Of a DNA stretch of 64,000 nucleotides, positions 1 to 11,133 are shown piece after piece (the first letter of the stretch is position 1; every line of letters begins with the position of its first letter). This DNA is from Dimorphilus gyrociliatus (taxonomy: Eukaryota; Annelida; Polychaeta; Dinophilidae), in contig CAJFCJ010000025.1 in NCBI GenBank assembly GCA_904063045.1, positions 744,001 to 808,000 of the forward strand, read 5' to 3'. The notes under the pieces were generated by a model that saw only the letters and a program-made list of their open reading frames with translations, did no database searches and had not been told where the DNA came from. The translations under genes were made by a program, and so were the position numbers.

Positions 1-2098
1 CTATAATTGTATTAAAACGTTTTTAAGAGGAAAGACGGTTATTTTAGTAACTCATCATCAAGATTACGTTAAAGACGCCGATCTAGTGTTTCTACTTGAC
101 AATGGCAACTTTTCAACTGGTGACAAACAAAAAATAATAACCAATCTGGAAGACAAAGCTTCACATTTTCATAAAGACGATATAGAAAATCAACTTGACG
201 ATAAGGAAAACGAGAGAGATAATATGTGGGAAGAAGATGTCTGCTTAGGGTCGGTTTCTTGGTCAGTTTATTGGAATTTTTTAAAAAGTGGTAGTCTATG
301 GATATTTGGATTTTATTTCCTTCTATCAACTTGCACTCAAGCTACTCATAACTTTACAGACTTTTGGATAACGAGATGGTCGGAACTGTTTGATAATAAA
401 TCAACAAATGCTTCAGTTGACGATACAAAACCAAATTCAAACTTTCATATAGCAGTTTATTGTTTGTCAAATGGAGTATCGTTAATAATGATATTTATAG
501 CTTCTTTTCTGTTCTGTAGGGGACTTTATAGGGCTAGTAAAGACTTTCATCGTCAAATGCTCTTTCGAGTATTGAGAGCTCCAATATCGTTCTTTGATTC
601 AACTCCTATCGGTATCATTCTTAACAGATTTACAAGAGATACCGGTTTTATGGACGATTTGCTGTTGGTTGTTAGTGCCGATACACTACTATTAGGATTT
701 TTACTTTCTGGAACGTTTGCTACTGTTTGTATCTTGAATCCATTCACCCTTACAGCCATTCTGCCGCTCCTATTTCTTGCGGTATACTACCGGCAATATT
801 CTTTGCCTAAGACAAGAGAGTTTAAGAGATTAGACGCTCTTGCGAGATCACCGGTATATACTCACGTTTCAGAGACAATCGATGGTATTCAAACAATACG
901 ATCGTTCAATATGGAAAAGAAGTTTACTGATAAATTTCATGCGTTTCAAGATAGGCAATCAGTCGCGTGGTTTCTCTATATCTCATCCCACAGATGGTTG
1001 GGTAGGAGACTAGATACAATGATAGTGATATTTATTTCTATTACCGCTTTTGTAACTGTTGCCGTTAAGGGCTACTTAGATGCAAAGCTATTGGGTTTAT
1101 CGCTTACTTATTGTGCAACCTTGCTATTCGAAATGCAGTATTTTATAAGACAAACAGGAGAAGTTGAAAACTTGATGGTATCAGTAGAAAGAATTCTCAA
1201 GTTCAGATGCCTAGAAGAGGAGAAAATCGATGGCGATGAGAGTCCAATTTGTGAAGACTGTTCATTTTGGCCAAATTGTGGAAATATTAAATTTGATTCA
1301 GTATCCTTATCGTATAAACAGGACAATCAGCCAGTTCTTAAAAATTTGACCTTTGAAGTGAAAAAGGGTGAGAAAATTGGTATTATCGGTAGGACTGGGG
1401 CGGGTAAATCGTCTTTATTCACTGCAATTCTACGTCTAACCGAACCTGATGGAAGAATATATATAGATGGTAAAGAAATCAAGTCGATTTCCTTAGCAGC
1501 ACTTAGACAGGCTATATCGGTCATTCCGCAAGATCCAGTTCTCTTTAGTGGAACCCTTCGATATAATTTAGATCCGTCGAATGAATTTTCCGATGAGGAA
1601 ATTTTTAAAACTTTAAAACAAGTTCAATTAGATAAGAAAATTGAGAAAAATCCAAAAGGGTTATCGTTAGAAGTTTCCGAATCGGGCTTAAATTTTAGCG
1701 TTGGCGAAAGGCAGCTGATTTGTTTGGCAAGAGCTCTACTTAAAGATAATAGAATAATCTTAATTGACGAAGCAACTGCAAACGTCGACAATTATACAGA
1801 TCAACTAATTCAAAGAGCGATAAGGAATGAATTTTCAATGTGTACTGTATTAACCATAGCTCATAGAATGAATACTATACTAGATTCAGACAAAATACTG
1901 ATTTTGGAAAATGGTCAAATACTAAATTACGATAGCCCAGAGACACTTTTATTGCGAAAAGATAATTTATTTGCTGATCTACTGCGATCTAGTGATCAGA
2001 ATGCCGACGTAAAACCTATTAAAGCACAAGATAAAGATGAAATAATAGAAGAGGGTGATGGGCGTGGGGAGGTTAATCCAGGATACAAATCGGACTAA
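1..2098 (+). CDS. ABC transporter subfamily C, MRP4-like, 3' part (partial)
   Basis: Multidrug-resistance-protein type ATP-driven exporter of organic anions at the plasma membrane. The reading frame is already open at base 2 and encodes the end of nucleotide-binding domain 1 (H-loop VTHHQD), so the gene begins left of the window. Then comes transmembrane domain 2 (hydrophobic helices over roughly bases 290-1160) and a complete NBD2: Walker A GRTGAGKSS near 1387, Q-loop IPQDPVLF, signature LNFSVGERQ (variant of LSxGQ), Walker B IILIDEA, H-loop TIAHRMNT. The stretch around LLGLSLTY and RQTGEVENLMVSVER before NBD2 resembles ABCC4 most. Stop TAA at 2096-2098. The C-terminus after NBD2 is acidic and low in complexity, with no obvious PDZ ligand. 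About 2.1 kb of coding DNA lies in one exon although most neighbours have many short introns. Family assignment is firm; the ABCC4 subtype is probable. Confidence 0.93.
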   Translation, partial: YNCIKTFLRGKTVILVTHHQDYVKDADLVFLLDNGNFSTGDKQKIITNLEDKASHFHKDDIENQLDDKENERDNMWEEDVCLGSVSWSVYWNFLKSGSLWIFGFYFLLSTCTQATHNFTDFWITRWSELFDNKSTNASVDDTKPNSNFHIAVYCLSNGVSLIMIFIASFLFCRGLYRASKDFHRQMLFRVLRAPISFFDSTPIGIILNRFTRDTGFMDDLLLVVSADTLLLGFLLSGTFATVCILNPFTLTAILPLLFLAVYYRQYSLPKTREFKRLDALARSPVYTHVSETIDGIQTIRSFNMEKKFTDKFHAFQDRQSVAWFLYISSHRWLGRRLDTMIVIFISITAFVTVAVKGYLDAKLLGLSLTYCATLLFEMQYFIRQTGEVENLMVSVERILKFRCLEEEKIDGDESPICEDCSFWPNCGNIKFDSVSLSYKQDNQPVLKNLTFEVKKGEKIGIIGRTGAGKSSLFTAILRLTEPDGRIYIDGKEIKSISLAALRQAISVIPQDPVLFSGTLRYNLDPSNEFSDEEIFKTLKQVQLDKKIEKNPKGLSLEVSESGLNFSVGERQLICLARALLKDNRIILIDEATANVDNYTDQLIQRAIRNEFSMCTVLTIAHRMNTILDSDKILILENGQILNYDSPETLLLRKDNLFADLLRSSDQNADVKPIKAQDKDEIIEEGDGRGEVNPGYKSD

Positions 2099-2955
2099 CC
2101 ACAATCTACTATAGAGAAACTATACCAGTTTGTTTGTTTCAAAGAGTGCAAAGGTTATTTTTTTTTGCTAAAAAATAAATGTATTAATAAAAGTGTATAC
2201 ATTAAAACCAGCTACAAGCGAAAATTTCATAAAGATTAATGCAAAAATATTAAGATTTTTGTCCGAAACATCGCGTTCACTCCTTTTCCACAGAAAGCTG
2301 CATAGCTGATAGACAAAGCCAAAAAAAAATTAATAGTTGAATAAAAAACTGAACAAACAACTGCTTGCCAAAACAAACTGCCAAATCAGTTTGACCACTT
2401 TCCCATTCACACTTATAAAAACAGGGGTCAAGCTTTATTATTTTTTTTTTTTTGTTAAATAGCAGACTAACTTTCATACAATTATGTATAAGGATATACA
2501 TGAAAAGTATTATGATAAAAGCATAACTAGCAACAAATTAGGTTTTAAGGGTTGTTTTTAATCCTCTATGATCCAAATTCTACTATTTCAAAAGAACGAA
2601 ACAAAAAAATAGACGACACTTTTTTTTGCAAAGTATTTACTACTGCCGTATTTTGAAAAAAAAAACATACAAGCAATAAGCAAAATTTTACATACATTAA
2701 CAGTATGCCTTCATGGATTTTCATAGATTATACTAATTGCTATACTACTAACAGTTAGTAGAATCTTTGAAATCCTCGAAAAGAGAAATCACCGAGTCGA
2801 AAGAGATATCGAAAATGAAACAAAAATCAGGCATAATTCTTCGACGCGCAAAGTAATATGAATATATGTATATATATATATATAAACTAAAAAAATTAGG
2901 AATCGTCAATTTTTACTAAATTTTCTTTTCATAATAAGTTGTAAGCGACTTCTTT
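2099..2955. other. Convergent intergenic/3'UTR region between ABCC and adducin
   Basis: AT-rich DNA between two convergent genes, probably mostly 3'UTR. It holds the ABCC poly(A) hexamer, a TTTATT at 2434-2439 that reads AATAAA for the minus-strand adducin transcript, several A and T runs, and a short TA repeat at about 2867-2885. I see no further coding region. Confidence 0.5.
2174..2179 (+). terminator. Polyadenylation signal of the ABCC gene
   Basis: AATAAA lies 76 bases after the stop codon of the ABC transporter, the usual place for a cleavage/polyadenylation hexamer. No competing signal lies between the stop and this site. Confidence 0.55.
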
Positions 2956-5900
2956 TTACTTCTTTTTTCCCTTTGTGAAAGAGGGCATTCTAAATTTTTT
3001 CTTCTTCTTTTCACTCTTTCCAATTTCTTTAGCGGGAGAGCCCTCGCGACTGCCTTCAGTTGCGGCACTTGAAACTGATTTCGTAGGTGAAGCCGCGGCT
3101 GTAGCATCTTCTCCGTTCATAGATACTGTAGGTGGAAAAATTAAATTTATAATCTATTGTTTAAATTATTGAATTAGAAAGAATTCACGATAATCATAAA
3201 TCTTATAAAGAAAATCATTAACATTTAAATAAAAAAATATCAAGAAGTTATTCGCAAGTTGCACAAAAGATTTTTTGCCCATTTATCCTTAATTACAAGA
3301 CAGAGAGTAAGTATTTTAGAGGGATACAAAAAGGCTTAACACAAGAGTAAATAAACATTATAACATTAGCCAATATCAGGAGCTGTAAAAGTTTTACAAA
3401 ATATTCACGTTGTTAGTGCAAAACCAATAGTTGGAGTGTATACAAATAAGCAAGATACTAAAGCCTATTCAATTTCAGTATGCTTTTCCAAACATTATTT
3501 AGAGACATGCGAACCCTGCCGACAGACGGCGTTACCTCACCAATACGTCTCTGCTCCTGAAATCTTGCTAGTCTAGATCTCCTTAAATCAACATCCTCAG
3601 AGGCACCTCTTGGTATAGTCTCTGACAGGTTGTTAGATTGGGATGTAGAATTATAAAAAAAATTTAAACTTTTTAATATAAACTTGCTTTAAAGTATTAA
3701 CATATTAACTATTCTGACAGTTTTCACTTATCAAATTAGTTAGTTAACTTTTGTAAAAGCAAGAAAATATTCAATAGATAAAAGCGAATCAATAATTAAA
3801 AAAGCATGTGTTAAAGAAGGAATATCTATAACTTACGAAGTTTTCTAGAAGGAGTTTTTTCCGAACTCGTTCTAGGGTTGCTTTGGGTGGTGACAGCTAT
3901 AAACAGAATACATGTACATGCAATGGAAACAACATTCAGATGATAAAATCCTTCTCGCACCAACCTATTTCAGTGGATGCTGCAGGTTTTTCGGGAATCG
4001 TCGACCCTCTAACTGTTAGTTGAAACAACAAAATATCTAACTAGAGCTAAATCTAAAATATTGCGTGCTAATGTTAGTAAGTGTTAAATATCTTAATGGA
4101 AAAACTGACAACATATAATGGTGTATGAAAAAACGAGTTTCGAAAAAAAGGAAAATTTGGGATAGTATTTCAACTTGTGCATTAGATTATGATAGTCTCA
4201 GTAAAGTAATTACGGCTTTTATGACTGCTTTGCCATTACGTGAATAATACAAACCTGGGTCTAAATTTTTAAGCTCGTATTTATCTGGTCTACGAGCACC
4301 ACCAGGTCTATCAGTTAGGTCCTTCAAGTCCTCGTTTAAGTTAACTAATAGACGCCCATAATGTGATCGCAATAACAAAAATTACAAACATAAACGATTG
4401 ACATCGATCTATAATTGACAAAAAAAACAAACAAACCAACCTGACTGAACAGTGGTGGTTTGTAGAGTCGATGGAGCTTCTCCTTGGCGTACTTTCTTAA
4501 TACGTTCCTCGGTAGAAATCAGACGACCTTCTGCCCCAGGTGATGGAAGTTCTCCTAAGTAAAATAGTTTGTTAAGTAATAATATTCGACGATATATTGA
4601 ATGACAAGAACCTCTTTCTTTTCTTTCCAGATCCTGTTTGTACTTTTGCAAGTCATCTTCTGTCATATTTGTAAATGGATTTGGTGTAACAGTTTGCTTG
4701 TAGACTGTAGCATTATGTTGGTGATCGCGTTGTATAATTCCTTTAGATGCAGCCCCAATAGTAATTATTTGATCAGGATTATCCTGTCATCAAGAATAAT
4801 ATAAATAAATATGCAATATCACTCTTACATAAATATACAAACAAATATACTGTCAGCTGTCAGTAGATGTCATCGACTGACAAAGCAACATAACATTGTC
4901 AGTTATTTTTTTAGTATGGCATAAAACTAAATAAATAAATAAAATAGATAATGCTGACATAACACTATATTGATGAAAAAGATGTCGCTACTGTAGCCAC
5001 AATTTTAACCACGTCCTCAAACATACCTCTCTACTAGTACTTTTCACTGCTAACTATAGAGCACATATGAATGAACTAAATGAATTATAGCGTATAAAAT
5101 AATAAAATAAAAGAGTCTCCGAGGCACGCCAGACATCGATTAGTGTTCAATATTAATTAAATCCCAACATCTGCTATATTCTGGCTAATTATTCATTAAT
5201 TATTCTTTTTAGCTGGAATACTCTGTACTCATGAGACAAACATCGACTCTAGATTCTAGAGTATTCAAACTTCAGAAATCGTTCTCACGTGGCAATAAAG
5301 GACAGATGTTGTTTGATCAAAATGTTTTCTGCTATTAACGAAATTTTATTCCGTGAAAATTCGATGATAAAATTTTTTTAATAGTTTTATTTAAAAAAAT
5401 TATGCTTGTAGTAAGTGACATAGGCTTACCATGTAATTTTTTTTACTTTGAGAAATTTATTCAACATATTTTAGACGGTCTACTTGTAAATCAATTAGTC
5501 TAGTAATTTTGCGCTATCTTAACCAAATATATCCGTTCAATAAAAAGCTAATTTTATTAGATCGATGACCGACGGCGTGGTGAACAATGGGAACGTAATA
5601 GAGTAAATAAATCTACTTTTAATGCATATTCCCACATATCTTTATTAGATATGCCTCATATGTCGCGTTAAAACTTTTGAACAGTTAAATTACAATAAAG
5701 GATAATGTTTTAGGGAAAAATTTTGATTTAAAACTATTTCATATTTCAGCTAAAATCCTATAAAACTAACTTGAATTTTATTGCATTATTCAAATACTAC
5801 CTACTCAAATTTTTTAGGCAATGGACTAGTTATTTTAAAAGTTTTCAGTATAATAATAGAAATTGTTGATTTCGTAAATAAAAATTTTAGAACTAACAAA

Positions 5901-8900
5901 TGACCTCAAGGCTTCAACTGATAAAACTTTTCTACGGGTCAAAAAATATACATTGGTTGAGTGACGCTTTATTCGTTTCATTCAATAGTTAGGCCTACAG
6001 GTGGTGCCACCTTCACAGTTACCTAGAAAAGTTTCTGTTTAACGTTAATTAAAGTAACGGATTCATATCCGGGGTAATTGTTTCCCTGGTATTGTATGGA
6101 TTAAAGGAGTAGCATGATAGAGTTATGCAATTAACTGCTAATAACATATCAAAATACCCTTAAATGTATCTACTATAAAGGATATTCAAGGGAAAATGAT
6201 ATTTGTAACTAATTCCTTTGATCTATTTGCTAAAAGAAAAAGCATAGTAATTCTATAAACTATGATTATGATGCTTTGCTTCCAATTATTTAGATATGTT
6301 ACGAAGGTATAATTGATTTAATTTCAACTTTTACAATGATGGCGATAGCATAGAATTATATAACATCTTTGATTGGAAGAGAAAATAAAAAATACATTAA
6401 ATCTTACAGAGGAGATGAGAAACACGTTAAATCCAAAATTTTCTCTCCCATTTCCGGATTTAAAATGCCTGGCGGCACTTTCATCAAAAATAGAATAAAT
6501 AAACGAGTTGACAATGGACTTTTATAAAGAAATGATCCACGATTAACAAAAAAATTCATGCCTTTCAGTCTGATCGACGTGCAAAAAGGTGATCGAATAA
6601 TCTTATTCATCTTTTAACACACGCAGGAGAAGCGAAAGAGTCAAGAAATATAAGGATATTGCTTATACCACTCCTATTCGTTGTTGACATTTGAATAAAA
6701 AATTGAAGCTTTCATATCTACAACTTAGTCTTAAGCAAAAAAACTATAAATAATCATACAAACGACCAACTCATTCGCTTTTATAAGAAATTATTAATTT
6801 TCTAGTGTATCCAAAAAGGCTTTTGATGTTGTTTCTAAGATATAAAATTGAATTCGAACTAACCTGCATCTGTCTAGCCTCATCCCAAGTCGCACCCTCT
6901 AAAATTTTAGACTGAGGACCAGCGTCGATTCTATCTTCATAATACTCCTTCCTAATTTGTTGATGTTTTTCCCTTAATTCGTGTGGGTTATGTCCTTGGG
7001 GGGCAAATTGGTTTGGATTATCTACGACCTTAACTGTCTGTCCTCCATTTCCTCCGTCTTTCGATTCAACCCATACCGTAAACTTTTTGGGATTTTCGGT
7101 GGCCCCAATTTCTTCAATCTATTTGCGTTTTTTTAAGTTATTGTTTTAAGAAGATTACCAGAAAATGGCAATTGGAAAATTTTGTTGGTGGAATCGTCGG
7201 TCGTAAAATTTAAACAAACTATGTAATGTTACATATTACGTGTAAAAAAAAAGGTTTACGATAACTTTCATTCAACTTAACTCTAATCATAAGTTATATC
7301 TACATTGACGAAGGTATTAAAGGTAATACAAACAAGTTCAAAAATGTATACAATTTATAGTATATATATATACAGTATATGTAGATTTGTAATATATCAA
7401 TGTAGAGTGCATGCATTAGGTAGTGTTATTTAATTCTTATGTAACAATTTAGTACGTTATGGTGTTTGAATTTAAGACTCGTAATAAGATATTTTCTGTT
7501 TTACAAAATTAAAACTTTTAATAAGTTTTTATCTAGTATAAAAATCTTGTTTAGATCTAGCGGTTTAATTTACATATTATTCTATAAAATGACTGGTAGA
7601 GAAGTATTGTGTTTGAGACTTTCTTATTGAATCATATGTCTAATTCTACTAATGCATGCAAGAAGAGCATAACAGCTATTTCATCCTTTAAGTCAATCGT
7701 GACTTGAAAATTTGTAATTGATTTATCTACAAAAATTTAGATAAAGCATGCAAGTGACTGAATAATTAGGTTTTTAAACTATCCTACAAAACACAACAAA
7801 ATGAAGCTTTCAACGAGCCGACCTTTTTTGGTCAAAAGATATAAAAAGCTGCTTACCTGTTTTTTTTCATAAACATTTGGGGATCCTAACCACTTTGTCT
7901 TTTTAGCTTTTTTCTGTAGTTCTTGATGCCTTCTCATAGGGCTCATAGGTTCATCAAGCAGTCCAGATGATAATGCTGCTGGGGGATATTCGATTTCGTC
8001 GTTCAATCGACCTTGTCCATCTTTACGAGAAATTGATTGGTATGGATAGTCAGTTCTATACCCAGCCTGATCCAACAATCGAATATAGGCTTCAAATTCT
8101 TGTTTACCGCTCGACTTAAAAGAATCAGCTATTTTTTCGCGTTCTTCTTCTGGAATCAAGCTCAAGTTATCTAATCCAACTGGTAGGACGCGAATTTGGG
8201 CTTCACAAGCAGTTAAAACCTGGTTGCCTATCCATGTGGCCTCTTCAACAGACTCTCCTCCGATTAGAAAACCACAGTTTCGAATCATCAAAACCTTATT
8301 AGATGGGCCTAAGCATCTATTGATTGATAAAATGTCAATTAACATTCGATTTGCCGAAGAAAATTCTTAATTACCTGATTATTTCTTTCTTTTCTTGATC
8401 ATTCAGACCAGAGAAGGAAGCAGCTTCGAAAGTGCTATACTGTCCAACGACACATGCGTGTTGAGAAATTGGTAAGAGTCCGCTTTTCAATGAAGAAACA
8501 GCCAGGGCATTGGGACTTTGCAGAGGAAGAAGAACCTTAATATCTGGTCGAGCAGCATGAATTTCGGCATAAGTAGACCAGACTTTCTTATGATGTTCTA
8601 AGGTAGTAGAACCAGCATCCTGAACCTGACCAAGCATGTCAACTTTGATCAGCGACGAGGCGGTCAATTCACTGGGGAGAAGACCTGGAAAACGTAATTG
8701 AAAAACCTAATTAATATATATTTTGATTTTGTCAAAAAGTTACATTTGTCGAATAGAGAAACGAATAGGTCTTGTTTGTATTCTAAATCAATCTATCTTT
8801 TATTTAGATTCGTTTTGTATTCTTAATTCTTTTGTCTATTTACGTTAGACTTAGATTTCGCGACCGAAAAAAAGAATAAGTACCCTATATACGGATTTTT

Positions 8901-11094
8901 TTTTGTTTTCCCTTAATAAATTAATATTTACATAATCAACAATCGTATACAAACGCCCAACAAACATGCTAAAATAGAAGAATTGTAACTCGTATTTAGA
9001 GTTAGCAGGAAAAATGTTTAATATAAATATAGACAATTGACTCAAGTTTGCTATTTTAATTATCTACTGATTTTTGTAGGGTAAAATACAATTTTTTGCA
9101 TAGTCTTAACGTCAAATAGGTCAAACAATCTCGAGAAGATACTAATCTATTAACCATGGCCTATTCTACAGGTAAAACGTATCAATTTTCTTATGTCAAA
9201 TCATAGAAAATTTGGCCTCAATTTTAGCTGCAGATGAGAAGTGAGCATGTCTGGGTAAGCGTAGAACATCAAACAAGTCCAGTATAAGTGACATATAAAA
9301 AATACGATTAACAATAGACAAGGTACTTTGAAGAAAAAACGTATTCTTTAAGTGCGAGCATATTACAAATGTAAAATGATAAAAGCATGCGAGTACAAAA
9401 AATATGTGGTACATGATTGATAGACAGCTTGTACATGTCTTTAATTTAATAGTTTATCATCTCTATTATTCATGAATTGACTATTTATTATAATTGAAAT
9501 TAAATCAATTTTTTTTTAATATTTTATGCCTTATTCACCCTCATATTTATCATATATATAATAAATTAATTGAATGTTTTTCCTACCCACGTTATGACTA
9601 GAAACTAAAGAAAACCTATTTTATAAGCTAGCAGGAAAGGCATATGTATTTATCGACTTTATCTCTTTTCTTATTCTACTCAATATATATCTTGTTTTTG
9701 GTATTGCTTTAAAGTAAATAAATCTCAACAAACCTGAGGGTGGTATCAAGAAATGCTCGGGATTCTTTCCGAGTTTTAAGCTCAACACCGAATTGCTTCC
9801 TGTCGTCCAGCCCAACGTTTCAATAAGTCTGGCGGTACTTGCTAATTTGCATCTTGCCGCTTTTTCAGAGTTAGAGTATTTGAGAGCATCCACACCTCTT
9901 AAATCGCTGATAGGTAAGACACCGCTGTGAGAGAAGCTTATTCCACCTAATTCAGCAGGTGTACGATGTGATGGCAATACGAGCCTGAAAGAAAAGTTAA
10001 TATTTTAAAAATCCTCAATTATTCCATAGAAAATAACAAGTATAATACTTATTACATAGGATATTATACCGATATCAAAACATGTACATGCATAAATTTG
10101 GCAAATTAACAAAATTGTTCAATTTTTCTTTTAATAATCTTACAACTCAAATTCAAAGAACCTAGTATTCTTCCTAAGTTTTTACTATACATGATCAGTT
10201 GGAAGTTCTGGAATTCCTTGAGGTTTGAAAATATCCGCAAGGTATACTTGCTTTTTGGCTGTTGGTGTGAAATATAAGGTCTAGCTGCTTTTTTAAATTG
10301 TACTTACACAGTACCTTAAAAATTATTAAGCAGAAAAGCTAAATTAACATTTCTCATCCGCAAAGCTACTTTCTAACATACTAACAACTTAAAAAGAACT
10401 TAGACTACCGTTAATCGAACCTGTATAAATATGCAAGGAATGTTCTAGGGAATGCCTTTTGCAGGAGGAAAATAAAACAGACTTAATCATATGTCAAATC
10501 TACTCTCTTATTTTGTGGATTATCTCAAAATTTTTGGTCTATTTACGCTTGTAGTTTACATAATAAATGTTTATATTGGACATATATAATCAGAAAAAGT
10601 TTGCCTATAAAACCCATATTTTTTATACAAGCGAAACTAGTAAATACCAAGACAATGCCTCCATATTATCAAAATTACGCTGAAATTTGAATTACTATCA
10701 TTCTACCGGAAATCATTTTTTTGGTTAAAATAAGCCAATAGTATTTGTCAAGTGCAATGTAGAACATTTATTTTTGGAAAGCATTCAAACAGGTTTCGTC
10801 TAATTGCTTTACTTTTTATATTATTTTTAAATGAAATATGTCGAAAACTTACCTCGATAGTTCTTGGAGAACAGCAAAGGATTCAGTTCCCTTTCCCGGT
10901 ACTAATGTATCGTTTACAATTTGTTCTAATTCATCTTTGAACGATTGACTTGTTAGAATTTCATGAACTCTCTTTCTTGTATCCATCTGTCTTAAATCTT
11001 CTTTCACGTCTGCAGGACGTCTGATTTGACGTTGATATTCTGGATCGTCTCTATCGACGCCGTTTACTAGGTCGCCGTTAGTCTTGTCGGTCAT
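2956..11094 (-). CDS. Adducin (spectrin-actin membrane-skeleton protein)
   Basis: Adducin caps actin filaments and recruits spectrin beneath the plasma membrane. Exons in transcript order: 11094-10853, 9984-9734, 8684-8375, 8316-7857, 7118-6864, 4783-4612, 4554-4441, 4344-4255, 4006-3965, 3896-3837, 3621-3541, 3125-2956. All phases agree; total 2,247 bp, 748 residues, close to the usual 730. N-terminus MTDKTNGD; class II aldolase-like head at about residues 80-330 (ASSLIKVDMLGQV, ARPDIKVLL, LPISQHA); neck with GYRTDYPYQS and PNQFAPQGHNP; tail with GIIQRD and NPFTNMTEDDL; C-terminal MARCKS-related basic tip KKKKKFRMPSFTKGKKK with its PKC-target serine. The head lacks the aldolase zinc histidines (LPLQSP where vertebrate adducins have HIHTP; NCG for NHG), as expected for a non-enzyme. 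The last exon is read in a different frame from a longer overlapping open frame; splice phase and the MARCKS motif decide it. Small exons 4441-3541 encode a variable, probably alternatively spliced tail. Confidence 0.95.
4784..6863 (-). other. Long adducin intron
   Basis: 2.08 kb intron between the neck and tail exons, far above the typical 50-100 bp intron here. AT-rich, with many short open frames and no recognisable exon. The longest minus-strand frame, about 6404-6610, resembles nothing in adducin and has no clear flanking splice sites. Confidence 0.6.
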
Positions 11095-11133
11095 TTTTTA
11101 TAGCAGCAAAACTTTCGTTTTCTTCTGCAAACG

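Noticed and set aside
4006-4010. Acceptor TTAG at 4009-4010 for the small adducin exon
   Set aside because: It gives a phase clash; the AG two bases downstream on the minus strand restores phase with both neighbours.
6404-6610. 68-codon minus-strand frame in the long adducin intron
   Set aside because: No family resemblance and no good flanking splice sites; the adducin phases close perfectly without it.
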